Shown: positions 27,604 through 37,624, counted from the stretch's first letter. The stretch is DNA of 64,000 nt from Parabacteroides chongii (GCF_029581355.1 NZ_CP120849.1:3876501-3940500); one strand, 5' to 3'. A program made the numbers and translations. The notes: generated from the sequence alone by a model not told the origin.

Positions 27604-28965
27604 ATGCAAAGGAATTTTTTAAGAAGAGTGATCGGGACGCTCTGTTTTTTGTTATGGATACTTGCAGCACATGCCGGAGAATATACAGTGACAGGAGGGC
27701 AGGGGACACCTTTGCTGGTGGATGATGATAAGTCTCAGAACAAGAATCAGCGTTTGGAGGTATATCTTGTTTATGGTATGGATAATGTCCAAATCAGCTA
27801 TACTTCTTCCTCAACTTCTCATCAATGGTACAGATATAAAACAAAAAGACTGGAAGCCGAAAAGATTGCTTCCGTTCAGAATGGAACAACCTCTGTTGTC
27901 AGTAACGTGGAGGAGGGTTATGGCTATTTTGTAGAAGAAAGCGGACTTTCTGAAGCGTATGTCTGGATTATTGATTATAGTAAATATCTTTTTGAAATAA
28001 CCGGACTTTATGTAAATGCGGAGCGTAGTACCTGCGATTATATGTATCTGAACGGAAGCGCAAAGATGCCGGAAATGAAGTATAATTATCCTCAGACCGG
28101 TTATTCGGCAACCGTGGAACGTGAGTTTGAAGTCACTTACCAGACGATGAAGAAGACGGAAGATGAGACTTCGTATATCACGGAAACCGTAACGGAAATT
28201 ATCAACGATCCATTCAATGATCCGCTGCCTGCTCCTTTGTGTGATACGGATGTAACTTTGAAAGGTGATTTGTTCGCCCGCCATTTCGGAGTGGAGAAAA
28301 CAATGACGGCCGATGTCTATCAAGCCGTGGCGGTTGAAGCTGTGATACAGGTAGATACTTTGCTATATTCGAATGCTCCTAACATGGTCGTGAAAGGAGA
28401 TAGCCTTTCGGCTCCGGTAGAGTTTAATTTTAAGGCGGTAACCAATACGCCGGTTGCAGCCTTGTTCAAATGGCTGATATACCGGAAAGATGATACCGGA
28501 GAAACGGAAGGAACGAAACTGATTGAGTCTAATGAAGAGGAAATGAACTATCTGTTCAACCAAAACGGTACTTATACGGTTCATTTAAGTGTGTCCGATC
28601 GTACTTCCCAGTGTACATGGGAGCCTGATGCACCGATTACTATAACGATATCGGATTCCTTTATCGATGTCCCGAATGCTTTTTCGCCCGGTACATCACC
28701 CGGCATAAATGACGAGTTTAGGGTCGCTTATCGCTCCCTTACTAATTTCAAGTGTTGGATATTCAATCGGTGGGGAGTACAGATGTATTATTGGACGGAC
28801 CCGTCGCAAGGCTGGGACGGCAAGAAAGGGGGGAAATACGTGGCTCCCGGAGTTTATTTCTATGTGATAGAGGCTACCGGTTCAAACGGTAAGACGATAA
28901 AGAAAAAAGGTTCAATTAACATTCTTAGATCAAAAGAAATTCAAGATGAAATTATCGAAGAATAG
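27604..28965 (+). CDS. Secreted protein with T9SS type B (CHU_C) sorting domain
   Basis: 453 residues with an N-terminal signal (LRRVIGTLCFLLWILAAHAG). A PKD-like immunoglobulin segment lies at about 250-350 (AALFKWLIYRKDD, NQNGTYTVHLSVSDRT). The C-terminal domain at about 355-445 is the gliding-motility-associated/CHU_C type: DVPNAFSPGTSPGINDEFRV, WIFNRWGVQMYYW, WDGKKGGKYVAPGVYFYVIE. This domain directs export through the type IX system in Bacteroidota. It overlaps the lytic transglycosylase gene by 20 bp and may help carry or anchor surface material. The substrate or partner is unknown. Confidence 0.85.
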   Translation: MQRNFLRRVIGTLCFLLWILAAHAGEYTVTGGQGTPLLVDDDKSQNKNQRLEVYLVYGMDNVQISYTSSSTSHQWYRYKTKRLEAEKIASVQNGTTSVVSNVEEGYGYFVEESGLSEAYVWIIDYSKYLFEITGLYVNAERSTCDYMYLNGSAKMPEMKYNYPQTGYSATVEREFEVTYQTMKKTEDETSYITETVTEIINDPFNDPLPAPLCDTDVTLKGDLFARHFGVEKTMTADVYQAVAVEAVIQVDTLLYSNAPNMVVKGDSLSAPVEFNFKAVTNTPVAALFKWLIYRKDDTGETEGTKLIESNEEEMNYLFNQNGTYTVHLSVSDRTSQCTWEPDAPITITISDSFIDVPNAFSPGTSPGINDEFRVAYRSLTNFKCWIFNRWGVQMYYWTDPSQGWDGKKGGKYVAPGVYFYVIEATGSNGKTIKKKGSINILRSKEIQDEIIEE

Positions 28966-29917
28966 TATATTCAGTTTTTTGTCGGGTGGTCTGATCTGCC
29001 TGACTGCATGTTTGTCTATCGGATCGAGTGATTCGGAAAAGGTGCTGGACGGCCGTCCGGTGGTGATGGCGATGACCTCGTCCCCCGATATTCCTTCGTC
29101 GGTTACTTTCTGCGGTACGCCGATCGATCTGACCCGATATAATATGCGTGAAGGATTCGACCGGGAGATGAGTAGTTTTACCTACTTTCATTCAACTACG
29201 ATGTTGCTGATCAAACGTGCCAACCGGTACTTCCCGGTTATCGAACCGATATTGAAAGCCAACGGTATCCCCGACGATTTCAAATATCTTGCCGTCATAG
29301 AAAGTCATCTCGACCCGCGTGTCTCATCTCCGGCACGTGCCGTGGGAATGTGGCAGTTCCTTGAAGGGACGGGTAAGCAATACGGACTGACGGTCACCCC
29401 GACGGTGGACGAACGTTGCCATGTAGCCAAAGCTACCGAAGCTGCTTGCAAGTACCTGAAAGCCGCTCACGACAAATACGGTGACTGGGCAAATGTCGCC
29501 GCCTCTTACAATGCAGGCATGGGACGTATCTCCGGCGAATTGACTAAACAGGAAGCCGATAGCACGTTCGACCTTTGGCTGGTAGAGGAGACAAGCCGTT
29601 ATGTATACCGTATCATGGCGATCAAGCAGATATTCGAGAATCCCTATAAATACGGTTTCGTGCTTCGGGCAGAAGACCTGTATAAGCCGATTGCCTGCGA
29701 AGACGTGGCGGTATCGTCGGATATTCCCGATTTGTCTGCCTTCGCACAGAAGTATAATATAACGTATGCCGATCTGAAACGTTTCAATCCCTGGCTGCGC
29801 GACCGGAAATTGCAGACGCTGGGCAAGACTTATACGCTGCAGGTTCCCAAAGAAAATGAAATGTATTACAAGACACCTAACACCTACGTACATAATCCGG
29901 TTTGGGTAGTAAGATAA
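28946..29917 (+). CDS. Lytic transglycosylase (MltD-like, GH23)
   Basis: 323 residues. The N-terminal signal has a possible lipobox cysteine in CLTACL. The SLT domain is at about 85-235: KYLAVIESHLDPRVSSPARA with the catalytic glutamate in VIESH, AVGMWQFLEGTGKQYGL, and VAASYNAGMGRI. The C-terminal segment KYNITYADLKRFNPWLRDRK looks like one diverged LysM. It cleaves peptidoglycan with 1,6-anhydro product formation. The overlap with the CHU_C gene suggests one transcript. Confidence 0.9.
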   Translation: MKLSKNSIFSFLSGGLICLTACLSIGSSDSEKVLDGRPVVMAMTSSPDIPSSVTFCGTPIDLTRYNMREGFDREMSSFTYFHSTTMLLIKRANRYFPVIEPILKANGIPDDFKYLAVIESHLDPRVSSPARAVGMWQFLEGTGKQYGLTVTPTVDERCHVAKATEAACKYLKAAHDKYGDWANVAASYNAGMGRISGELTKQEADSTFDLWLVEETSRYVYRIMAIKQIFENPYKYGFVLRAEDLYKPIACEDVAVSSDIPDLSAFAQKYNITYADLKRFNPWLRDRKLQTLGKTYTLQVPKENEMYYKTPNTYVHNPVWVVR

Positions 29918-29999
29918 ATTCCTTTCGGATGTATTTAGAATTTCTCTCGAAAGGAATTGTAAATTCTCCCGGAAGAAACAGAAAACAGTGATAAAAAGT

Positions 30000-32840
30000 A
30001 TGAACGATAAAAATGCATTGGAAGGCGGTCGTATTTCCGTTTTAGGCGCCCGCGTTCACAATTTGAAAAATATAGACGTCGAGATACCGCGAAACAAACT
30101 CACCGTGATAACAGGTATGAGCGGTAGTGGTAAATCCTCGCTGGCTTTTGATACGATCTTTGCAGAAGGACAACGCCGCTATGTGGAGACATTCTCCGCC
30201 TATGCCCGTAATTTCCTCGGGAATATGGAACGTCCGGATGTGGACAAGATCACCGGCTTGAGTCCGGTCATCTCGATCGAGCAGAAGACAACCAACAAGA
30301 ATCCCCGCTCTACCGTAGGTACAACGACAGAGATATACGACTTTTTCCGTCTGCTTTATGCAAGGGCGGGAGAGGCTTACTCGTATCTGAGCGGAGAAAA
30401 GATGGTGAAGTACACCGAAGAGCAGGTGCTCGACCTGATCCTGGTGCATTACGAAGGGAAGAAAACCTATATGCTGGCTCCGTTGGTGCGTAACCGTAAG
30501 GGACATTACAAAGAATTGTTTGAACAGGTTCGTAAGAAGGGGTATCTGACTGTCCGTGTCGACGGTGAAATAAAAGAGATATTTCACGGTATGAAGCTGG
30601 ATCGCTATAAGATGCACAGTATCGAGGTGGTGATCGACAAGATGGTCGTCTCTGCATCCGACGAGCGCCGGCTGAAAGAAAGCCTGCGCATTGCCATGAA
30701 GCAGGGAGATGGCCTGGTGATGCTGCTGGATGCGGATACGGACGAGTTGCGTCATTACAGCCGTCGTTTGATGGACCCGGCAACCGGACTTTCCTATAGT
30801 GAACCGGCTCCGCATAACTTCTCTTTCAACTCGCCGCAAGGTGCGTGCCCCAAGTGTAAAGGGTTGGGGCAGGTGAACCTGCTGGATATGGAAAAGATCG
30901 TACCCGACCCTTCCCTCAGTATTTATAACGGTGGGATAGTTGCTTTGGGTAAATACAAGAACTCCCTTATCTTTTGGCAGATCGAGGCTCTTTGCGAAAA
31001 GCACGGCGTGACGATCAAGACACCGATCAAAGATATCCCGGCAGAAGCGATCGACGAGATCATGAACGGGACGGACGAACGTCTCCAGATCAAGAACGAA
31101 TCGCTGGGTTCTTCCAATTATTTCCTGTCTTACGAAGGAGTTGCCAAATATATCCTGATGCAGCAGGAGAGCGAGGCTTCGGCTTCTGCACAGAAATGGG
31201 CGGGACAGTTCATCAAAATGACTACATGCCCGGAATGTAACGGCCAGCGTCTGAACAAAGAGGCGTTGCACTATCGTATTGCGGGAAAGAATATAGCGGA
31301 GATATCTTCGTATGATATTTCCGAGCTTTATGAATGGCTGGACGGTATTGAAGAGCGTCTGGACCAGAAGCAAAAGCAGATTGCCATAGAAATATTGAAG
31401 GAGATCCGTTCCCGTCTGAAGTTCCTGTTGGATGTAGGGCTGGATTACCTGTCTCTCAACCGTGCTTCGGCAAGCCTTTCCGGTGGGGAAAGCCAGCGTA
31501 TCCGTTTAGCAACCCAAATCGGTAGTCAGCTGGTCAATGTGCTCTATATCCTCGACGAGCCGAGTATCGGATTGCATCAACGCGATAATGTCCGTTTGAT
31601 CAATTCTTTGAAAGAGCTTCGTGATACGGGTAACTCGGTAGTGGTTGTCGAGCATGATAAGGATATGATGCTGAATGCCGATTACGTGATCGATATGGGA
31701 CCGAAAGCCGGTCGTTTGGGTGGCGAAGTAGTTTACGAAGGAACACCCCAGGAGATGCTGAAAGTGAATACGCTGACTTCTGCATACCTGAACGGGGAGA
31801 CTGAGATTGCTGTTCCTGCCGAACGCCGGCAGGGAAACGGTAAGTTCATTACGATAAAGGGGGCCAGCGGCAATAATCTGAAGAATGTCAATGTGACTTT
31901 CCCGCTCGGAACACTGATCTGTGTGACTGGTGTATCCGGTAGTGGAAAATCTACCTTGATCAACCGTACCCTGCAACCGATCCTGAGCCAGCATTTCTAT
32001 CGTTCGCTGGAAGATCCGTTGCCTTACAAGTCGATCGAAGGTATCGATAACGTAGATAAGATCGTCAATGTCGACCAGTCGCCTATCGGCCGTTCGCCAC
32101 GAAGCAATCCGGCTACTTATACCGGTGTCTTTTCCGATATCCGTAACCTTTTCGTCGATCTTCCCGAGTCGAAGGTCAGGGGCTACAAACCCGGACGTTT
32201 CTCGTTCAATGTATCCGGCGGTCGTTGTGAAACCTGCAAGGGGAACGGCTACAAAACCATCGAAATGAACTTCCTGCCGGATGTATTGGTTCCTTGCGAA
32301 GACTGTCATGGCAAGCGATATAACCGTGAAACACTCGAAGTCCGATTCCGTGGTAAATCCATAGCCGATGTGTTGGATATGACGATCAATATGGCTGTGG
32401 AGTTCTTCGAGAATATCCCGACCATCCTCTCCAAGATAAAAGTCCTGCAGGATGTGGGGTTGGGCTATATCAAACTGGGGCAGCCTTCCACCACCTTATC
32501 CGGAGGGGAAAGTCAGCGTGTGAAATTGGCTACCGAACTGGCCAAAAAGGATACCGGCAATACCTTATATGTATTGGACGAACCGACTACCGGCCTTCAC
32601 TTCGAAGATATCCGTGTCCTATTGGGTGTCCTGAACAAGCTGGTGGAAAAAGGCAACACCATCATCGTGATCGAGCATAACCTCGACGTAATCAAATGTG
32701 CCGACTACCTGATCGACATGGGGCCCGAAGGCGGACGCAAAGGCGGGCAGGTCTTATTCACCGGCACTCCCGAGGAAATGATCAAGAAGAAAAACAGGAG
32801 TTATACGGCTCCGTTCCTGAAAGAGGAGTTGAAACGATAA
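30000..32840 (+). CDS. uvrA: UvrA excinuclease ATPase
   Basis: About 946 residues from the ATG at 30000; a GTG four codons earlier is possible but less likely. There are two ABC modules, each with Walker A (GMSGSGKSS near 39-47; GVSGSGKST near 642), signature (LSGGESQRIRLA; LSGGESQRVKLA) and Walker B (VLYILDEPS; TLYVLDEPT). Zinc knuckles are at CPKCKGLG, CPECNGQR, CETCKGNG and CEDCHGKR. UvrA scans DNA for bulky lesions and loads UvrB. Bacteroidales often carry more than one uvrA, so whether this is the main copy cannot be told here. Confidence 0.94.
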   Translation: MNDKNALEGGRISVLGARVHNLKNIDVEIPRNKLTVITGMSGSGKSSLAFDTIFAEGQRRYVETFSAYARNFLGNMERPDVDKITGLSPVISIEQKTTNKNPRSTVGTTTEIYDFFRLLYARAGEAYSYLSGEKMVKYTEEQVLDLILVHYEGKKTYMLAPLVRNRKGHYKELFEQVRKKGYLTVRVDGEIKEIFHGMKLDRYKMHSIEVVIDKMVVSASDERRLKESLRIAMKQGDGLVMLLDADTDELRHYSRRLMDPATGLSYSEPAPHNFSFNSPQGACPKCKGLGQVNLLDMEKIVPDPSLSIYNGGIVALGKYKNSLIFWQIEALCEKHGVTIKTPIKDIPAEAIDEIMNGTDERLQIKNESLGSSNYFLSYEGVAKYILMQQESEASASAQKWAGQFIKMTTCPECNGQRLNKEALHYRIAGKNIAEISSYDISELYEWLDGIEERLDQKQKQIAIEILKEIRSRLKFLLDVGLDYLSLNRASASLSGGESQRIRLATQIGSQLVNVLYILDEPSIGLHQRDNVRLINSLKELRDTGNSVVVVEHDKDMMLNADYVIDMGPKAGRLGGEVVYEGTPQEMLKVNTLTSAYLNGETEIAVPAERRQGNGKFITIKGASGNNLKNVNVTFPLGTLICVTGVSGSGKSTLINRTLQPILSQHFYRSLEDPLPYKSIEGIDNVDKIVNVDQSPIGRSPRSNPATYTGVFSDIRNLFVDLPESKVRGYKPGRFSFNVSGGRCETCKGNGYKTIEMNFLPDVLVPCEDCHGKRYNRETLEVRFRGKSIADVLDMTINMAVEFFENIPTILSKIKVLQDVGLGYIKLGQPSTTLSGGESQRVKLATELAKKDTGNTLYVLDEPTTGLHFEDIRVLLGVLNKLVEKGNTIIVIEHNLDVIKCADYLIDMGPEGGRKGGQVLFTGTPEEMIKKKNRSYTAPFLKEELKR

Positions 32841-32929
32841 CCTGGCACAGGCAAGCTGGGAATATGATATGCCTATCCCGGTTTGCCGGCATAACTAAAA
32901 CAGAATAGTAACTAAGTAAAGACAGATAT

Positions 32930-33148
32930 ATGAAGAATCCTATCCAAATGATCAAACAATGCGTAGAGAAGGAAGAACCCTACTTCCTGCTGCGCGGACA
33001 AGATATATGTGCTTTGGCGGCTATTGAAACATATTACGCCGAGGTGAAGAAAAATGTTAAAGATCCTTACTTCATTGAAGAGATCGAAGAGATAATGAAA
33101 GACTTCCGGGCCTTCCGGGAAGAACAGCAAACCCATATTCCGGATTGA
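32930..33148 (+). CDS. Small conserved hypothetical protein
   Basis: 72 residues, helical and acidic (NPIQMIKQCVEKEEPYFLLR, EEIEEIMKDFRAFREEQQ). It lies 3 bp before the YigZ-family gene and should be co-transcribed. I do not recognise a family or function. Confidence 0.65.
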   Translation: MKNPIQMIKQCVEKEEPYFLLRGQDICALAAIETYYAEVKKNVKDPYFIEEIEEIMKDFRAFREEQQTHIPD

Positions 33149-33151
33149 TCG

Positions 33152-33748
33152 ATGGCAGACGACAGTTACAGAACCATTAAGCAAGTAGCAGAGGGATATT
33201 ACACAGAGAAGCGCAGCCGCTTTATCTCGTATGCCATCCCCGTGCGTACGGTCGAAGAGGTGAAGGAGCAACTGGATAAATACCGTAAACAATATTACGA
33301 CGCCCGCCACGTCTGCTGGGCCTATATGCTGGGACCCGATCGCCAGACTTTTCGTGCGAACGATGACGGCGAACCATCCTCCACGGCAGGTAAACCGATC
33401 CTGGGGCAGATCAATTCCAACGAGTTAACGGATATCCTGATCCTGGTCGTTCGCTATTTCGGCGGCATCGAATTGGGTACCAGTGGTCTGATTGTCGCAT
33501 ATCGGACGGCTGCCGCCGAAGCGATTGCCGCTGCCGAGATAGAGGAACGTACGGTTGACGAAGATATCACGGTCGCTTTCGAATATCCATACCTGAACGG
33601 GATCATGCGTATAGTAAAAGAAGACAACCCCCTTATTGTATCCCAAAAGTTTGAAATGGACTGTGAAATGACTTTGCGTATACGCAAAGGAGAGGCGGAA
33701 AAGTTGAAGAACCGCTTATTGAAAGTCGAGTCGGCCTATCTGAAGTAA
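33152..33748 (+). CDS. yigZ: YigZ/IMPACT family protein
   Basis: 198 residues with the UPF0029/IMPACT core at about 20-125: EKRSRFISYAIPVRTVEEVK, CWAYMLGPDRQTFRANDDGE, PSSTAGKPILGQI, LILVVRYFGGIELGTSGLIV. A C-terminal DUF1949-like domain follows. Members are linked to translation control and stress in bacteria and eukaryotes, but the bacterial activity is not settled. Confidence 0.9.
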   Translation: MADDSYRTIKQVAEGYYTEKRSRFISYAIPVRTVEEVKEQLDKYRKQYYDARHVCWAYMLGPDRQTFRANDDGEPSSTAGKPILGQINSNELTDILILVVRYFGGIELGTSGLIVAYRTAAAEAIAAAEIEERTVDEDITVAFEYPYLNGIMRIVKEDNPLIVSQKFEMDCEMTLRIRKGEAEKLKNRLLKVESAYLK

Positions 33749-33805
33749 ATTATTAATAATCTGAAACATGAGTTACCTGCTATTTTCGATTTGAGAGGAT
33801 TTCTT

Positions 33806-33813
33806 TATTTTTG
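33806..33813 (+). promoter_or_regulatory. -7 box for the antiporter genes
   Basis: TATTTTTG matches TAnnTTTG, 38 bp before the ATG at 33851. Confidence 0.5.
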
Positions 33814-33850
33814 TACTCTGAAATCTAAACAAGCAAATAGTGGTAATATA

Positions 33851-35053
33851 ATGAAGAAGATTCTGTTGTTTTCTTTTTTCTTAGTGGTTGGTTTGGTTGT
33901 CTCACAGTTTCTTCCATCTCTTGTAGGAGAAAATTATTCGTTGGTAAAAACTGTTTCCAATTCACTGTTGTATGTATGCCTGGCCTTTATTATGATTAAC
34001 GTAGGTCGGGAGTTTGAAATGGATAAGACCCGTTGGAGATCTTATACGGAGGATTATTTCATAGCAATGGCTACTGCCGCTTTCCCCTGGATATTTGTGG
34101 CATTGTATTATATGTTCGTCCTGCTCCCCGACATCTATTGGTCGAGTGGGGAAGCCTGGAAAGAGAACTTGTTGTTAAGCCGTTTTGCGGCTCCCACATC
34201 CGCTGGTATTCTGTTTACCATGTTGGCCGCAGCAGGGTTGAAAGCTTCCTGGGTATATAAAAAAGTACAGGTGCTGGCTATTTTCGATGATCTCGATACG
34301 ATCCTGTTGATGATCCCGCTTCAGATCATGATGGTCGGTCTACGCTGGCAGTTAGGGGTGATCATCCTGATCGTGATGGTATTGCTTATGATCGGATGGA
34401 AGAAAATGGGTACTTATAATATGCGGCAGGACTGGAAGGCTATTCTGCTTTATGCCATTGTTACGTTGGCATTTACCCAGGGAATCTATCTGGCATCCAA
34501 ACATTTTTATGGTGAGGAAGCAAGCATCCATATCGAAGTGCTGTTGCCTGCCTTTGTGCTGGGTATGATCATGAAGCATAAGCACATAGATACGAAGACG
34601 GAGCACAATGTGGCGACGGCGATTTCATTCCTGTTCATGTTCCTGGTAGGAGTGAGCATGCCCGTGTTTTTTGGGGTTGATTTTGCCAAACAATCGGCGG
34701 AAGCGTCTACAATTACCGGTGCACAGCCGATGATGTCGTGGCCGATGATCCTTCTCCATGTGGTGATCGTCTCTTTCTTATCCAATATAGGAAAGCTTTT
34801 CCCCTTGTTTTTCTATCGTGACAGACGTAAACGTGAACGTCTGGCTTTGTCAATCGGTATGTTTACACGGGGTGAAGTAGGGGCAGGTATTATTTTTATT
34901 GCCCTGGGATATAATCTGGGTGGACCGGCCCTGATGATTTCTGTCCTTACTATTGTGTTTAATTTAATTTTAACTGGTATATTTGTAATCTGGGTAGAGA
35001 AATTGACCCGCAGCGCCTATCAGCTTGAGATAGCTGAGCAGCAAAGGCAATAA
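33851..35053 (+). CDS. Cation:proton antiporter (CPA-type membrane protein)
   Basis: 400 residues from the ATG at 33851 (MKKILLFSFFLVVGLVVSQF); a longer frame upstream overlaps the promoter and is rejected. About eleven transmembrane segments. The acidic pair in LAIFDDLDTILLMIP sits where sodium/proton exchangers keep their ion site, and GMFTRGEVGAGIIFIALGY is typical of the family. It is followed by nhaA after 59 bp, so the two may share a transcript. Confidence 0.85.
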   Translation: MKKILLFSFFLVVGLVVSQFLPSLVGENYSLVKTVSNSLLYVCLAFIMINVGREFEMDKTRWRSYTEDYFIAMATAAFPWIFVALYYMFVLLPDIYWSSGEAWKENLLLSRFAAPTSAGILFTMLAAAGLKASWVYKKVQVLAIFDDLDTILLMIPLQIMMVGLRWQLGVIILIVMVLLMIGWKKMGTYNMRQDWKAILLYAIVTLAFTQGIYLASKHFYGEEASIHIEVLLPAFVLGMIMKHKHIDTKTEHNVATAISFLFMFLVGVSMPVFFGVDFAKQSAEASTITGAQPMMSWPMILLHVVIVSFLSNIGKLFPLFFYRDRRKRERLALSIGMFTRGEVGAGIIFIALGYNLGGPALMISVLTIVFNLILTGIFVIWVEKLTRSAYQLEIAEQQRQ

Positions 35054-35112
35054 ACACAGTTAGGAATTACGGAGACAGACCAGCAAGCTGTCTCCGCAAA
35101 TATTAAAACAGA

Positions 35113-36468
35113 ATGGATCGTACTATTAATGTTATCCTTAAACCGTTGCGCCGATTCGCCACACAGAAGTCGAGCGCCAGTTTTTTATTGTTTATGGCCA
35201 CGGTATTGGCTATGATATTGGCAAACTCCCCCTGGGCTCACGCCTATCATCACATATTATCTTATCCTATCGACCTTCAGATTGGCAGTTTTAATTTGTT
35301 CTCCCATCATGGTGAACCCATGCCGATGCTTGCCTTTGTGAATGACGCCCTGATGGCGGTATTCTTTTTTGTAATCGGGCTGGAGATCAAGCAGGAAGTA
35401 TTGATCGGGGAATTGAGTTCGGTTCGTAAAGCACTCCTTCCGGTTATTGCGGCTTGTGGCGGTATGATCGTACCGGTCCTTTTTTATTTGCTTGTCTGCA
35501 ATACGGCTCCGGAAGTACGTGGGGCAGCTATTCCGATGGCTACCGATATCGCATTTGCCCTTGCCGTCCTGGGATTGCTGGGAAAACGGGTTCCTTTAGG
35601 CATGCGAATATTTCTGACGGCACTGGCTGTGGTAGATGACATCGGCGGTATTATTATTATTGCTTTATTCTATAGTGGGCATATTGCTTATCAACCCTTA
35701 TTGATCTCTTTGGCCTTGCTGGCTTTATTATATGTAGGGGGAAAGATGCGGGTAAATAATAATCTGTTTTATTATATTGTGGGCTTCTTTGTCTGGGTAT
35801 TATTCCTGGAATCGGGCATTCATCCGACTATAGCCGGGGTATTGGTAGCCTTTACCGTTCCTGCCCGTCCGAAAGTGAATCTGAAGGATTTTACTTGCGA
35901 TATGACCGGTTATCTGAATATGCTGGATTATACGGAGGTTCGTCAATCCAAAAAGGCTTCGGTCCTGACTCCTACACAGATACAGGTACTGAATAATATC
36001 CATTCGTTGGCAGATAACACGATCAGTCCGTTGCAAAGCATTGCCGACAAATTGCATCCGTTGGTAAATTACCTGATTCTTCCGTTGTTTGCGTTTGTCA
36101 ATGCGGGTGTCACATTCGGAGATATTCAGCCGTCATCGCTGGTAAATGTGCCGTTGGCTGTCTTTATGGGATTGTTTGTCGGGAAGTCACTGGGTATTTT
36201 CTCTTTCACGTATCTCTATGCTCGTACGAGGATGGGAGCCTTACCGAAAGGAGTGACACCGATGAACCTGTTCGGTGTGTCTATGTTGGGCGGTATTGGT
36301 TTTACGGTGGCGCTATTTATTGCCAATCTTTCGTTTACCGGAATGGATGAACTTGGAGTTGACTTGTTGAATCAAGCCAAACTCGGAGTATTCACCGGGT
36401 CGTTTGTTTCCGGCCTTTGCGGGTACTTATTGCTGAAGAAGCATTTATCGAAAACCCCGAAAGAATAA
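35113..36468 (+). CDS. nhaA: Na+/H+ antiporter NhaA
   Basis: 451 residues. Recognisable NhaA motifs: FFFVIGLEIKQEVLIGEL near 75, PMATDIAFALAVLGLLGKRV near 140, and the ion-site aspartates in ALAVVDDIGGIIIIALFY near 177. ESGIHPTIAGVLVAF lies near 235 and MLGGIGFTVALFIANLSF near 395. It exports Na+ in exchange for protons and supports pH and salt tolerance. It is slightly longer than E. coli NhaA because of an inserted loop at about 260-300. Confidence 0.94.
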   Translation: MDRTINVILKPLRRFATQKSSASFLLFMATVLAMILANSPWAHAYHHILSYPIDLQIGSFNLFSHHGEPMPMLAFVNDALMAVFFFVIGLEIKQEVLIGELSSVRKALLPVIAACGGMIVPVLFYLLVCNTAPEVRGAAIPMATDIAFALAVLGLLGKRVPLGMRIFLTALAVVDDIGGIIIIALFYSGHIAYQPLLISLALLALLYVGGKMRVNNNLFYYIVGFFVWVLFLESGIHPTIAGVLVAFTVPARPKVNLKDFTCDMTGYLNMLDYTEVRQSKKASVLTPTQIQVLNNIHSLADNTISPLQSIADKLHPLVNYLILPLFAFVNAGVTFGDIQPSSLVNVPLAVFMGLFVGKSLGIFSFTYLYARTRMGALPKGVTPMNLFGVSMLGGIGFTVALFIANLSFTGMDELGVDLLNQAKLGVFTGSFVSGLCGYLLLKKHLSKTPKE

Positions 36469-36477
36469 CCGACTGGA

Positions 36478-36915
36478 TTATTTATTAAAGTGCACATCGA
36501 ACCGTCCGAATGTAACGCGCTCGCCCTCAAACCGTCCGCTGATAACCTGTGCATTGGTGTCGAAACGGGTGATAAAGACTTTGCCGTCCGGTAATGTTTC
36601 GTCTCCCCAAGAGAACTGGGTGTAGGGAATCTCCTTATTTTCTTCCGGCTTTTCCATACAGAAGCTGATGGCGAGATCTTGTTTTACCCACACTTTGACT
36701 TGCATGCTTTCATCGTCTCTGTAATCAAAGTTGATAGAGGAGCTGCTGATATGGTTATATCTTCCTCCGACATATAACCAACCGTCTACCAGGCATCCGA
36801 AAGTATCGGCACCGACCATAGTTTCGTCCGGCATCACCGTGATATCGACTGTTTCATCTTCTGTACAGGAAAAAAGAAAGGGCAGGAGACATAAAAGAAA
36901 TATATATTTTTTCAT
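36478..36915 (-). CDS. Small lipoprotein of unknown function
   Basis: 145 residues. MKKYIFLLCLLPFLFSC gives a lipoprotein signal with the cysteine at residue 17. The mature part (TFGCLVDGWLYVGGRYNHIS) resembles small Bacteroidota surface lipoproteins with a two-layer beta fold (DUF6252-like), but I am not certain of the family. It converges with nhaA, with only 9 bp between. Confidence 0.65.
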   Translation of the reverse strand: MKKYIFLLCLLPFLFSCTEDETVDITVMPDETMVGADTFGCLVDGWLYVGGRYNHISSSSINFDYRDDESMQVKVWVKQDLAISFCMEKPEENKEIPYTQFSWGDETLPDGKVFITRFDTNAQVISGRFEGERVTFGRFDVHFNK

Positions 36916-36944
36916 GATGTAACGTATTTAGTGATTTCAATTAA

Positions 36945-37592
36945 TTAGAAATGGTATCCGATCCCAAGTGAGATATTCAGTCTGGATACTTTCAGCCTGT
37001 CTTCCGACGGGAACCGAACCGTGATCGTCTCCCCGTGATAGTTGGATTCGACTTTTCTGAGGTTGGTAAACACATACTGCAGATCAGCAGAAACACCCCA
37101 GTGGGAAGTTAGCATATATTCTGCATTAACTCCGATATTTCCTGCCATACGTTGGCCGGATACACGACGGTCTTTTTCATATACCATGCTATTGTTCTTA
37201 TACCGCAGATATCCGGTACCGATGTTCAGACGCACATTAACCCGCTCGTTACTCAGGCAGTAGAGGGCGAACTGCGGAGCTATATAATGTGTATAGACAT
37301 GATCGGAACTATGTTCCAAAGAACCTTTTGCGCTATATCCGGAATAAAAAAGCCCGAATCCGAACATGCCTTTAGGGTGTAAATAGTATTGTGCATCCCA
37401 GGAAATACCGGAACAAAGATCCCGCTCATAACTATGTGAGGTATTTGTTAATCCTGCTGTCCCACCTGGCATATTGGCATATCCTATATGTAGAGAAACA
37501 GAATGCATCTTTGCTGGTTCCTCGGCATGCAAGTAACCGGAAATTAGTAATATGCAGAATGTGGCCAGGTAAAGCAACTTTTTGGGCTTCAT
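36945..37592 (-). CDS. Outer-membrane beta-barrel protein
   Basis: 215 residues with a signal peptide (LLYLATFCILLISGYLHA) and alternating strands ending in an aromatic residue (LNISLGIGYHF), the barrel-insertion signature. No further domain. The lipoprotein gene follows 29 bp downstream on the same strand, so they may be one operon with the promoter at 37617. Confidence 0.75.
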   Translation of the reverse strand: MKPKKLLYLATFCILLISGYLHAEEPAKMHSVSLHIGYANMPGGTAGLTNTSHSYERDLCSGISWDAQYYLHPKGMFGFGLFYSGYSAKGSLEHSSDHVYTHYIAPQFALYCLSNERVNVRLNIGTGYLRYKNNSMVYEKDRRVSGQRMAGNIGVNAEYMLTSHWGVSADLQYVFTNLRKVESNYHGETITVRFPSEDRLKVSRLNISLGIGYHF

Positions 37593-37616
37593 AAGAATTA
37601 GAGTTTATATGTGGCA

Positions 37617-37624
37617 CAAATATA
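37617..37624 (-). promoter_or_regulatory. -7 box for the beta-barrel/lipoprotein pair
   Basis: Minus strand TATATTTG, exact consensus, 24 bp before the ATG at 37592. Confidence 0.55.

Noticed and set aside
29917..29958. Perfect 11-bp stem (AATTCCTTTCG) between the lytic transglycosylase gene and uvrA
   Set aside because: The 20-base loop and lack of a T-tract make a terminator uncertain; noted only as a possible RNA hairpin.
30042..31373. A 443-codon frame opposite uvrA
   Set aside because: Shadow frame in a highly conserved gene; codon pattern follows uvrA.
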